Shown: positions 1-5,717 of the stretch, piece after piece | How the letters are laid out: each line of letters opens with the position of its first letter | Numbering within the stretch: the stretch's first letter is position 1 | Assembly: GCA_035711465.1 (NCBI GenBank) | Contig: DASTCC010000254.1 | Location: 1 to 5,717 of the forward strand | DNA length: 5,717 bases | Direction of reading: 5' to 3' | Origin: DASTCC01 sp035711465 | Lineage (GTDB): Bacteria; Acidobacteriota; Vicinamibacteria; Vicinamibacterales; SCN-69-37 | Translations under genes and position numbers: made by a program | The notes under the pieces: model-generated | What the model was told of the DNA's origin: nothing | Seen by the model: only the letters and a program-made list of their open reading frames with translations | The model's database searches: none

Positions 1-2
1 GG

Positions 3-281
3 CATCGGCTCACGCACGCCGACGCGCGCGTGCCCGATGCGGTCGCGACCTACGTCGTCGAGGAGGCGCTGCCGGCGGACCTGCCCGAGCGCTCGCATTT
101 CTTCTGGTCGTCGGGCGCGACCTGCCGTCGCGCGCTCGAACGCTGGCCGATCCTGCGCGAGCGCTGGCACGGCAGCGGCCCCGGCCATACCCGTGACGTC
201 GTCACCGAGCTCATCGGCGATGCCGCTCGCGTCGGCGTGTGGCTCGACTACGACGCCTGGTATCGCGAGGTGGTGGCATGA
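3..281 (+). CDS. 3' end of a probable uroporphyrinogen-III synthase (HemD-like) gene, 5' truncated
   Basis: The frame is open from the window edge and stops with TGA at 279-281, leaving 92 residues of a protein whose start lies outside the window. The visible part has an HFFWSSG segment, then a helix-like stretch, then GSGPGHT. This resembles the second half of HemD proteins, where a strand ending in a Ser-rich turn is followed by a Gly-Pro-x-Thr turn. HemD closes hydroxymethylbilane to uroporphyrinogen III in the cytoplasm. Context supports a heme gene: the stop overlaps the hemB start by ATGA, and HemC and HemD are the pathway steps missing between HemB and HemE in this window. The match is by pattern only, and I see no diagnostic catalytic residue. 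It could instead be the C-terminal part of a HemC or a HemC-HemD fusion. A GTG at 30 is in frame, but coding-like sequence continues upstream of it, so I do not take it as the start. Confidence 0.5.
   Translation, partial: HRLTHADARVPDAVATYVVEEALPADLPERSHFFWSSGATCRRALERWPILRERWHGSGPGHTRDVVTELIGDAARVGVWLDYDAWYREVVA
267..273 (+). promoter_or_regulatory. Ribosome binding site of hemB
   Basis: GAGGTGG lies inside the last codons of the upstream gene. The GAGG core ends 7 nt before the ATG at 278. This supports the ATG at 278 over the in-frame GTG at 239, which would lengthen the overlap with the upstream gene to about 43 nt. Confidence 0.55.
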
Positions 282-1273
282 ATCCCGTGTCAGCGCCGGC
301 AGCCCTTCCGGCGGCCTGGTCGCGCCTGCGCCTTCGCCAATCGCCGCACCTGCGCGACCTCTGCGCCGAGACGACGTTCACCGCTGCCCACTTCATTCAG
401 CCGATCTTCGTCGTCGACGCACTCGCGTCGCCCGAGCCGATCAGCGGGCTCGACGACAACGCTCGGCTGCGGCTGACCGACGCGCTCGACCTCCTCGGCG
501 CCGATCTCGCCGCCGGGGTGCGTCACGTCCTGCTGTTCTTCGTGCCGTCGGCCAAGCGCGCGCGGGGACTCGACTGGGCACCGCTTGCGCACGCGGTGTC
601 GAAGATCAAGAGGGAGTTCGGCGGCACGCTGCATCTGTGGGTCGACATCTGCCTCTGCGCGTCGACCAGCGACGGGCACTGCGCGATCTCCGATCCGGCG
701 GGGGATATCGATCTTCACGCGACACTGGAAGAGCTCTCGCGGGCATCGGTGGCCGCGGCCGACGCCGGCGCCGACGGCATCAGTCCGAGCGACATGATGG
801 ACGGCCGCACCGCCGCGATCCGCGCTGCGCTCGACGGCGCCGGTCACGGGCGCGTGCCGATCATGAGCTACAGCACGAAGTTCGCGAGCCAGTTCTATGG
901 GCCGTTCCGCGAGGCCGCGGCATCGGCGCCGCGCCGGGGCAGTCGACGGCACTATCAGATCGACGTCCGCTCGCGCACCGATGCCATCGCCTCGAGCATC
1001 CGCTGCGCCGATGAAGGCGCCGACCTGTTGATGGTGAAGCCGGGGATGACGTCGATCGATCTCATCGATCCGATCCGTCAGGCGACGGGCAAGCTGGTTG
1101 GCGCATATCAGGTCAGCGGCGAGTACGCGTCGCTCGTCGCGTTGTCGCGCCAGGGGCTGGCCGATTTCGATGCCGCCCGCGTCGAGACCTGGCACGTGCT
1201 GCGCCGCGCCGGCGCGGCGTTCGTGATCTCCTATGGAGCCAGGCACGCCCGCGCGCTGGGGTTTCCTTCATGA
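278..1273 (+). CDS. hemB: Delta-aminolevulinic acid dehydratase (porphobilinogen synthase)
   Basis: This 331-residue cytoplasmic enzyme condenses two 5-aminolevulinate molecules to porphobilinogen. Length is normal for the family. Both Schiff-base lysines are visible: K201 in MSYSTKFASQFYGPFR and K254 in LMVKPGM. The GISPSDMMDGR block is at about 167-177 and the QVSGEY block lies near the C-terminus. The metal-site motif DICLCASTSDGHC (123-135) keeps all three cysteines (C125, C127, C135), so the enzyme is probably of the zinc-binding class and not the Mg-only class. The region around 89-100 (VPSAKRARGLDW) departs from the usual loop with Lys-Asp and Gly-Ser pairs, and the C-terminal ISYGA replaces the more usual ITYFA. 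It is a somewhat divergent member with intact catalytic residues. I chose ATG 278 because it gives a 4-nt ATGA overlap and has a ribosome binding site. The stop overlaps the hemL start in the same way. Confidence 0.96.
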   Translation: MNPVSAPAALPAAWSRLRLRQSPHLRDLCAETTFTAAHFIQPIFVVDALASPEPISGLDDNARLRLTDALDLLGADLAAGVRHVLLFFVPSAKRARGLDWAPLAHAVSKIKREFGGTLHLWVDICLCASTSDGHCAISDPAGDIDLHATLEELSRASVAAADAGADGISPSDMMDGRTAAIRAALDGAGHGRVPIMSYSTKFASQFYGPFREAAASAPRRGSRRHYQIDVRSRTDAIASSIRCADEGADLLMVKPGMTSIDLIDPIRQATGKLVGAYQVSGEYASLVALSRQGLADFDAARVETWHVLRRAGAAFVISYGARHARALGFPS

Positions 1274-2553
1274 GCGGTCCGGCTTCGCTCTACGAACGCG
1301 CGCGTCGAGTGACGCCTGGCGGCGTGCACAGCCCGGTGCGCGCGTTCCGCAGCGTCGGCGGCGATCCGCTGTTCTTCACGCGCGGCCACGGGCCGACGCT
1401 CGTCACCCAGGATGGCCGCGAGCTCATCGACTTCTGTCAGAGCTTCGGACCGCTCATCCTGGGTCATCACGACGAGACGGTCGCACGCGCTGCACACCAG
1501 GCGATCGACGACGGCTGGTCGTTCGGCGCGTGCGAGCCGTACTCGCTGGCGCTGGCGGAGTGGATCGTCGCGCACGTGCCGCACGTCGATCGCGTCCGCT
1601 TCGTGTCGTCCGGCACCGAGGCGGTGATGACGGCGCTCCGCATCGCCCGCGGCGCGACGGGCCGATCGCGTCTCCTCAAGTTCGAAGGCTGCTACCACGG
1701 GCACGTCGACAGCATGCTCGTCCGCGCCGGCAGCGGCCTGGCCGGGCGTACGGCAGCGTCGAGCGCCGGCATCTCGGATGCGACGTTGAGCGAAACCGTC
1801 GTCGTGCCGCTCGATGACGACGCGGCATTGGATCGGGCGTTCAGCGAGCATGGTTCGTCGCTGGCGGCCGTCATCGTCGAGCCGCTGCCGGCCAACCACG
1901 GGCTGCTGCGGCAGCGGACGGAGTGGCTTCGCCGCCTCGCGAGCCTCTGCAGCTCGACGGGGACGCTGCTGATCTTCGACGAGGTGATCAGCGGCTTCCG
2001 CGTCGGTCTCACGGGTATGGCCGGGCTGACGGACATCACCCCCGACCTGACCTGTTATGGGAAAGTGATCGGGGGAGGCTTTCCGGTCGGCGCCTGCGCC
2101 GGCCGCGCGGAACTGATGGATCTGCTGGCGCCGATCGGACCTGTGTATCAGGCGGGCACCCTGAGCGCGAATCCTGTGGGCATGCGGGCGGGGCTGGCCA
2201 CGCTCACGAAGGTCGCATCGCTCGACGGCTGGCGTGAGCTCGAGCGGCGGGCCGAGGCTTTCGCCGACGATCTTGCCGCCCGGATTGCCGGGCTCGCCGA
2301 ACCTCCAGCCATCATTCGCGCCGGGTCCGTGCTCTGGTTTCACGTCTCACGCCAGACCCCGCGGCGTGTGGACGCGATCGATTCGCGGCAGGGTGCGTGG
2401 TTTGCGAAGGTGTTTCACGCGGCGGTGGCCCGCGGCGTCTACCTGCCGCCTTCCGGCTTCGAGGTGCTGTTTCTCTCGCTCGCGCACGACGACGCCTGCC
2501 TGGACCGCGCGGCAGACGCCATCGCCGGTGCGATGATCGAAGCAGCGGCATGA
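1270..2553 (+). CDS. hemL: Glutamate-1-semialdehyde 2,1-aminomutase
   Basis: This PLP-dependent enzyme of 427 residues converts glutamate-1-semialdehyde to 5-aminolevulinate, the last step of the C5 route. It is full length for the family. The N-terminus carries VTPGGVHSPVRAFRSVGG (14-31), a family hallmark. Next come SSGTEAVMTALR (113-124), which holds the PLP phosphate, FEGCYHGH (138-145), DEVISGFR (237-244) with the Asp that pairs with the pyridine nitrogen, and YGKVIGGGFPVGA (263-275), in which K265 is the expected PLP-binding lysine. The segment YQAGTLSANPVGMRAG follows. These motifs separate it from general class-III aminotransferases. The start at 1270 overlaps the hemB stop (ATGA), and only a weak G-run (about 1258-1261) stands as ribosome binding site, so coupling to hemB translation is likely. 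Its presence implies a glutamyl-tRNA reductase (HemA) elsewhere, possibly upstream in the operon. Confidence 0.96.
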   Translation: MSGPASLYERARRVTPGGVHSPVRAFRSVGGDPLFFTRGHGPTLVTQDGRELIDFCQSFGPLILGHHDETVARAAHQAIDDGWSFGACEPYSLALAEWIVAHVPHVDRVRFVSSGTEAVMTALRIARGATGRSRLLKFEGCYHGHVDSMLVRAGSGLAGRTAASSAGISDATLSETVVVPLDDDAALDRAFSEHGSSLAAVIVEPLPANHGLLRQRTEWLRRLASLCSSTGTLLIFDEVISGFRVGLTGMAGLTDITPDLTCYGKVIGGGFPVGACAGRAELMDLLAPIGPVYQAGTLSANPVGMRAGLATLTKVASLDGWRELERRAEAFADDLAARIAGLAEPPAIIRAGSVLWFHVSRQTPRRVDAIDSRQGAWFAKVFHAAVARGVYLPPSGFEVLFLSLAHDDACLDRAADAIAGAMIEAAA

Positions 2554-3437
2554 CCCCACTCCGTTCGCGCCAGCGCCTGCACTACGTCCTCGCCGTCGTC
2601 TGGCTGTCGCTGACGGTCTCGCTGGCGGCCTGGTGGCTGGTCTTCGGTCTGTCGCAGGCGCGCCGGCTGCACACCGCCACGGCGCCGGCCGACACCGCCG
2701 AGATCGATCGCGTGCAGCGGATGCTCGAGTGGGAAGGGATCTTTCTGATCGCGTTGCTCGTCGGCGGCGGGATCGCGCTGATCGTCGGCATCCGCCGCGA
2801 ACATGCGCGTCAGGACGAGGTGAGCAACTTCTTCATGTCGTTCACCCACGACCTGAAAACGTCGCTCGCGAGCCTGCAGCTCCAGGCTGAGAGCCTGCGC
2901 GAAGATCTGCCCGAGGCTGCTGACAACGCCAACCTCGAACGCTTGATGAAAGACGCCCGCCGGCTGCAATTGCAGCTCGAGAACTCGCTCTACTTCGCGC
3001 AGCCGGACGGCGGCTTGATCGTCGAGCCGGTGGACGTGCACGCGCTCGTCGAGCGCGTCGCCGAGGACTGGCCCGAGCTCGAGGTCCGCACCGAGGGCGA
3101 GCGCCTGGTGCTGGCCGACGAGCGCGGTGTCACCAGCGTGATGCGGAACCTGCTCCAGAACGCCTCGGTGCACGGGCAGGCGCGTGAAGTTGTCGTCCGC
3201 ATCGAACCGGTCACGCACGGTCGTGTCGCGATCACCGTCACCGACGACGGCCGCGGCGTGCTCGAGGAAGAAGTGGCGCATCTCGGGCAGCCGTTCGTGC
3301 GCTCGGCGACGACCGGAGGATCCGGCGTCGGGTTGTTCGTCTCCCGCCGTCTGCTCAGCCGCATGCGCGGCTCGCTGCAGTGCGCGCGCGCGGATCGCGG
3401 TCTGCGGGTGACGCTCGAGCTGCCGGAGGCGCGCTGA
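2550..3437 (+). CDS. Two-transmembrane sensor histidine kinase within the heme operon
   Basis: This is a class I histidine kinase of 295 residues in the inner membrane. An Arg-rich N-terminus precedes transmembrane segment 1 (about 12-34, Trp-rich). An extracytoplasmic loop of only about 28 residues (35-62) follows, with no Cys and one His, and then transmembrane segment 2 (about 63-81). No HAMP domain fits between segment 2 and the dimerisation helix. The H-box is FTHDLKTSLA, with H100 as phospho-acceptor. Asp replaces the usual Glu after His, and Ser105 replaces the usual Pro. D101 and T104 keep the D-x-x-T pattern linked to phosphatase activity. The ATPase domain has an N-box NLLQNASVHG (200-209), a G1 box DDGRG (232-236), an F-box LGQPFVR (245-251) and a G2 box GSGVGL (257-262). 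The ATG at 2550 overlaps the hemL stop; the open frame before it is only shadow. The ligand is unknown. Heme, porphyrin or redox sensing is inferred from context only. Confidence 0.92.
   Translation: MTPLRSRQRLHYVLAVVWLSLTVSLAAWWLVFGLSQARRLHTATAPADTAEIDRVQRMLEWEGIFLIALLVGGGIALIVGIRREHARQDEVSNFFMSFTHDLKTSLASLQLQAESLREDLPEAADNANLERLMKDARRLQLQLENSLYFAQPDGGLIVEPVDVHALVERVAEDWPELEVRTEGERLVLADERGVTSVMRNLLQNASVHGQAREVVVRIEPVTHGRVAITVTDDGRGVLEEEVAHLGQPFVRSATTGGSGVGLFVSRRLLSRMRGSLQCARADRGLRVTLELPEAR
3425..3429 (+). promoter_or_regulatory. Strong ribosome binding site of the response regulator gene
   Basis: A perfect GGAGG core sits 7 nt before the ATG at 3437, inside the last codons of the kinase gene. 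It fixes the regulator start and is stronger than the sites before hemL, the kinase or hemE. This may let more regulator than kinase be made. Confidence 0.65.
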
Positions 3438-4111
3438 TGGCCCGCGTGCTGCTGGTCGAAGACGACGCGTCGCTGGGCCGGACGCTGGCGGAGCGGCTCG
3501 AGCGCGATCGGCTGATCGTCGAGTGGGTGCAGACCGTGGCCGACGCGAGCGATCGCATCGGCGGCGGCGCGTGGGATCTTGCGATCGTCGACGTCAAGCT
3601 GCCCGATGGATCCGGCTTCGGCCTGGCACGGCACATCAAGCGCACGACGACGATTCCGGTGATGTTCATGACCGCGTTGAACTCGGCCGAGAACCGCCTC
3701 GAGGGGTTCGAGCTCGGCGCCGACGAGTTCCTGCCGAAGCCGTTTCACTTGAAGGAGTTCATGCTCCGCGTCCGGCACGTGCTGGCGACGCAGCCGCCGC
3801 GGCCGGTGCTCGCGGTCGGCGATCTCTCGATCGATTTCGATGCGATGGCGGTGTCGGCGCCGGACGGCACGCGCGCCTTCATGCAGGTCCGGGACTGCCG
3901 GGTGCTGAAGCTGTTGATCGACGCAGCGCCGCGCGTCGTCAGCCGATCCGAGATCCTCGATCGCGTCTGGGGCGAAGATCGGTTTCCGACGCAGCGCGCG
4001 ATCGACAACGCCGTCGTGCGTCTGCGCCAGGCGCTGGGCGACCAGGATGGCCGGCTGATTCGCTCGGTGCGCGGCGTCGGCTACCAGTGGGCGGTGGGGG
4101 CCGACGCATGA
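3437..4111 (+). CDS. OmpR/PhoB-family response regulator, partner of the adjacent kinase
   Basis: This is a cytoplasmic transcription factor of 224 residues. The receiver domain (about 1-115) has the acidic pocket E8-D9-D10, phospho-acceptor D52 in VDVKLPDGSG, switch residue T79 in FMTAL, and K101 in LPKPF. The C-terminal winged-helix domain (about 125-220) includes VVSRSEILDRVWG, the recognition-helix region RAIDNAVVRLRQAL, and the wing RSVRGVGYQW. All key phosphotransfer residues are present, so it should be phosphorylated normally. Its ATG shares one base with the kinase stop (TGATG), and the stop overlaps the hemE start (ATGA). The kinase and regulator are thus an obvious cognate pair embedded in a heme operon. 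The likely target is this operon or other heme genes, but no binding site is visible because the operon promoter is outside the window. The in-frame sequence upstream of 3437 is kinase coding DNA and was not taken as part of the gene. Confidence 0.94.
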   Translation: MARVLLVEDDASLGRTLAERLERDRLIVEWVQTVADASDRIGGGAWDLAIVDVKLPDGSGFGLARHIKRTTTIPVMFMTALNSAENRLEGFELGADEFLPKPFHLKEFMLRVRHVLATQPPRPVLAVGDLSIDFDAMAVSAPDGTRAFMQVRDCRVLKLLIDAAPRVVSRSEILDRVWGEDRFPTQRAIDNAVVRLRQALGDQDGRLIRSVRGVGYQWAVGADA

Positions 4112-5127
4112 CGCGCTTCGATCGCGCGCTCGCCGGCGAGCCGCAGGCGGTGCCGCCGATCTGGCTGATGCGCCAGGCAGGGCGGTATCACCGGCATTAT
4201 CAGGCGCTGAGACGGCAGCACAGTTTTGATGCGCTCTGTCGGACGCCGGAGTTGGCCGCGGAGGTGGCGCGCGGGCCGGTCGAGGCGTTCGACTTCGACA
4301 GCGCGATTCTCTTCAGCGACCTGCTGTATCCGCTCGATGCGCTCGGCCTGCGCGTGCGCTACACCGACGCCGGGCCGCAGCTCGACGCGCGCCTCACGCC
4401 GGCGTCTCTGGCGCGGCTGCGATCGCTCGACGATGCGGCGGCGCGGCTGACGTTTCAGTCCGAAGCCGTGGCGGCGACGCGCGCCGTGATTCCGACCGAC
4501 CGTGGCCTCATCGGCTTCGTCGGCGGACCGTGGACGTTGTTCGTCTACGCCGTCGAAGGCTCGCACTCTGGATCGCTCACGACGGCGAAGACGTCGCTGC
4601 CGCTCTATCGCCGTTTCACGCGGCGGCTCGTGCCGCTGCTCTCGCGCGCGATTGCCGGCCAGCTCGCGGCCGGCGCCGACGTCGTGATGATCTTCGACAC
4701 CGCCGCGGGCGAGCTGCCGGCGCGGGAGTTCGCCGACCACGTCGCGCCCGATCTGGCGGCGCTTGCGAACGCGTTCCCGAACCGGCTCGGGTACTACGCG
4801 AAGAATCTCCATCCGACGCATCTCGCGCCCGGCCCGCTCGTCGACGCGCCGTGGGCCGGCTTTGGATTCGACTGGCGCTGGGACCTGGCGTCGCGGCTGC
4901 GGGCACGACGCGCCGGCTTCGTGCAGGGCAACTTCGATCCGTCGCTGCTGTTCCTCCGCGGCCGCGCGCTCGATCGCGCGGTGACGGCCTTCCTCGCGCC
5001 GGTCGCGGCGCTCTCGCCTGCCGAGCGGCGGGGATGGATCTGCGGTCTCGGCCACGGCGTGCTGCCGGGGACGCCGCAGTCGAGCGTGCGCCGCTTCGTG
5101 CAGCTCGTGCGGAGGACGTTGCGATGA
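4108..5127 (+). CDS. hemE: Uroporphyrinogen III decarboxylase
   Basis: This cofactor-free cytoplasmic enzyme of 339 residues decarboxylates the four acetate side chains of uroporphyrinogen III to give coproporphyrinogen III. Length is normal. The N-terminal signature PPIWLMRQAGRY (16-27) supplies R22 and R26, which bind substrate carboxylates. AILFSDLL (66-73) holds D71, the catalytic Asp that contacts the pyrrole nitrogens. GFVGGPWTLFVYAVEG (136-151) contains the conserved Tyr at 147. QGNFDP is the variant of the usual QGNLDP block. GLGHGVLPGTP (313-323) carries the conserved H316. All expected active-site residues are present. The start at 4108 overlaps the regulator stop by ATGA, with a G-run (about 4094-4100) ending 7 nt upstream as a modest ribosome binding site. 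The frame extends far upstream of this ATG, but only as a shadow of the regulator gene. Confidence 0.96.
   Translation: MTRFDRALAGEPQAVPPIWLMRQAGRYHRHYQALRRQHSFDALCRTPELAAEVARGPVEAFDFDSAILFSDLLYPLDALGLRVRYTDAGPQLDARLTPASLARLRSLDDAAARLTFQSEAVAATRAVIPTDRGLIGFVGGPWTLFVYAVEGSHSGSLTTAKTSLPLYRRFTRRLVPLLSRAIAGQLAAGADVVMIFDTAAGELPAREFADHVAPDLAALANAFPNRLGYYAKNLHPTHLAPGPLVDAPWAGFGFDWRWDLASRLRARRAGFVQGNFDPSLLFLRGRALDRAVTAFLAPVAALSPAERRGWICGLGHGVLPGTPQSSVRRFVQLVRRTLR
5111..5116 (+). promoter_or_regulatory. Strong ribosome binding site of hemN
   Basis: GGAGGA ends 7 nt before the ATG at 5124, within the last codons of hemE. The spacing favours 5124 over the second in-frame ATG at 5130, which would be 13 nt away. 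Confidence 0.65.
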
Positions 5128-5717
5128 CGATGGCCGAACTGGTGGCGCGCTACGACACGCCGGTGCCGCGCTACACCAGCTATCCACCGGTGCCGCACTG
5201 GTGCGACACGCCGACCGAGGGCGCGTGGACGACGTCACTCCGCGGCTCGCTCGCGGACGACGACGCCTCGCTCGCGCTCTACGTGCACGTGCCCTTCTGC
5301 GAGTCGCTGTGCACGTTCTGCGGCTGCAACACCGTCATCACCCGCGATCATCGCCACGAGTCGAGCTACGTCGACCTGGTGCTCGCCGAGCTCGACGCCT
5401 ACCTCGCGCGCGTGCCGGAGCTGGCGGCGCGCCCGTTCCGTCAGTGCCATCTGGGCGGCGGTACTCCGACGTTTCTCGCGGTCGACGCGCTCGACCGGCT
5501 GCTCGGCGGCATCGCGGCGCGGCTGGGATCGCGCGCCGATGACTTCGAAGGTTCCATTGAAGTCGATCCGCGGGTGACGACCAGGCCGCAGCTCGAGGTC
5601 CTGCGGCGGCACGGCTTCTCGCGCGTCTCGCTCGGCGTGCAGGACGTCGACGAGGGCGTGCAGAAGCTGGTCAATCGCATCCAGCCGATCGAGCGGACTG
5701 TCGCGGTGTGCGACGAC
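5124..5717 (+). CDS. hemN: Oxygen-independent coproporphyrinogen III oxidase (dehydrogenase), N-terminal part
   Basis: The frame is open for 198 codons to the window end without a stop. Family members are about 450 residues, so a little over half is missing. This radical-SAM enzyme converts coproporphyrinogen III to protoporphyrinogen IX without oxygen. The early PRYTSYP block (15-21) is typical of true HemN. The iron-sulfur motif is YVHVPFCESLCTFCGCN (53-69), with C59, C63 and C66 as cluster ligands, the extra C68, and the conserved Tyr at 53. The GCN ending separates it from the heme chaperone HemW, which usually has CDF there. Further motifs are LGGGTPTFL (110-118, SAM binding), SIEVDPR (144-150) and SLGVQDVDEGVQKLVNRIQP (169-188). 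The start overlaps the hemE stop (ATGA) behind a strong ribosome binding site. No defect is visible in the part present. Confidence 0.95.
   Translation, partial: MTMAELVARYDTPVPRYTSYPPVPHWCDTPTEGAWTTSLRGSLADDDASLALYVHVPFCESLCTFCGCNTVITRDHRHESSYVDLVLAELDAYLARVPELAARPFRQCHLGGGTPTFLAVDALDRLLGGIAARLGSRADDFEGSIEVDPRVTTRPQLEVLRRHGFSRVSLGVQDVDEGVQKLVNRIQPIERTVAVCDD

Noticed and set aside
239..277. In-frame GTG at 239 as an alternative hemB start
   Set aside because: It would make a long overlap with the upstream gene. ATG 278 has a ribosome binding site and the same ATGA overlap as the other genes of the operon.
37..1014. Plus-strand open frame (about 325 codons) in another phase over the upstream gene and hemB
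   Set aside because: The translation is almost entirely Arg, Ser, Ala and Pro, while the competing frame carries HemB active-site residues.
1051..1076. Repeated GATCGAT/ATCGATC-like bases that look palindromic, considered as an operator
   Set aside because: They lie inside hemB codons for Ile, Asp and Leu. GATC-rich codons recur through this GC-rich sequence, and no spaced inverted repeat stands out.
290..1246. Minus-strand open frame (about 318 codons) opposite hemB
   Set aside because: Its composition is that of a codon-position shadow (Arg, Ala, Gly and Asp), and it has no motif or credible start signal.
1231..2343. Long minus-strand open frame (about 370 codons) opposite hemL
   Set aside because: It is rich in Arg, Ala and Gly, shows no recognisable motif, and lies wholly opposite a gene with clear family motifs. 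Long antisense frames are expected in GC-rich DNA.
2397..2549. N-terminal extension of the histidine kinase upstream of 2550
   Set aside because: This DNA codes for the conserved C-terminus of HemL in another frame, and the extension is Arg-rich and would sit before a normal transmembrane N-terminus.
3316..3625. Two similar short segments near 3319 and 3608 (GGATCCGGC followed by TCGG), considered as a direct repeat
   Set aside because: Each encodes a Gly/Ser-rich family motif (the kinase G2 box and the regulator segment after D52), so the likeness is explained by codon choice.
4081..5238. Long minus-strand open frame (about 385 codons) opposite hemE
   Set aside because: It is Arg-rich and low in complexity, with no domain pattern, and spans hemE and the hemN start, both supported by catalytic motifs.

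Overview
The window is a stretch of a high-GC bacterial chromosome given over to tetrapyrrole (heme) biosynthesis. All genes are on the + strand. In order they are: the 3' end of a gene that may be uroporphyrinogen-III synthase (hemD-like, about 3-281), hemB (278-1273), hemL (1270-2553), a two-transmembrane sensor histidine kinase (2550-3437), an OmpR-type response regulator (3437-4111), hemE (4108-5127), and the 5' part of hemN, which runs off the window end (5124-5717).

There is no intergenic DNA. Each of the six gene junctions is a start/stop overlap: five are 4-nt ATGA and one is 1-nt TGATG. The window is therefore almost certainly the middle of one polycistronic operon with translational coupling. 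Its promoter lies upstream of base 1 and its terminator downstream of base 5717. No tRNA, rRNA, repeat, mobile element, CRISPR array or riboswitch was recognised.

The enzymes fit the C5 (glutamate) route. HemL makes 5-aminolevulinate, HemB condenses two of these to porphobilinogen, HemC and HemD (not complete here, probably upstream) make uroporphyrinogen III, HemE decarboxylates it to coproporphyrinogen III, and HemN oxidatively decarboxylates that to protoporphyrinogen IX without oxygen. HemL instead of ALA synthase argues against a typical alphaproteobacterium. HemN suggests that heme is made under low oxygen at least some of the time. The host cannot be named from sequence alone; a high-GC Gram-negative such as an acidobacterium is a weak guess.

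The notable part is the two-component pair placed between hemL and hemE and coupled to both. The kinase has only a short extracytoplasmic loop, no room for a HAMP domain, and a non-canonical H-box (HDLKTS, with Ser in place of the usual Pro). The simplest hypothesis is that this pair senses heme, a porphyrin intermediate or redox state and adjusts expression of the operon that encodes it.
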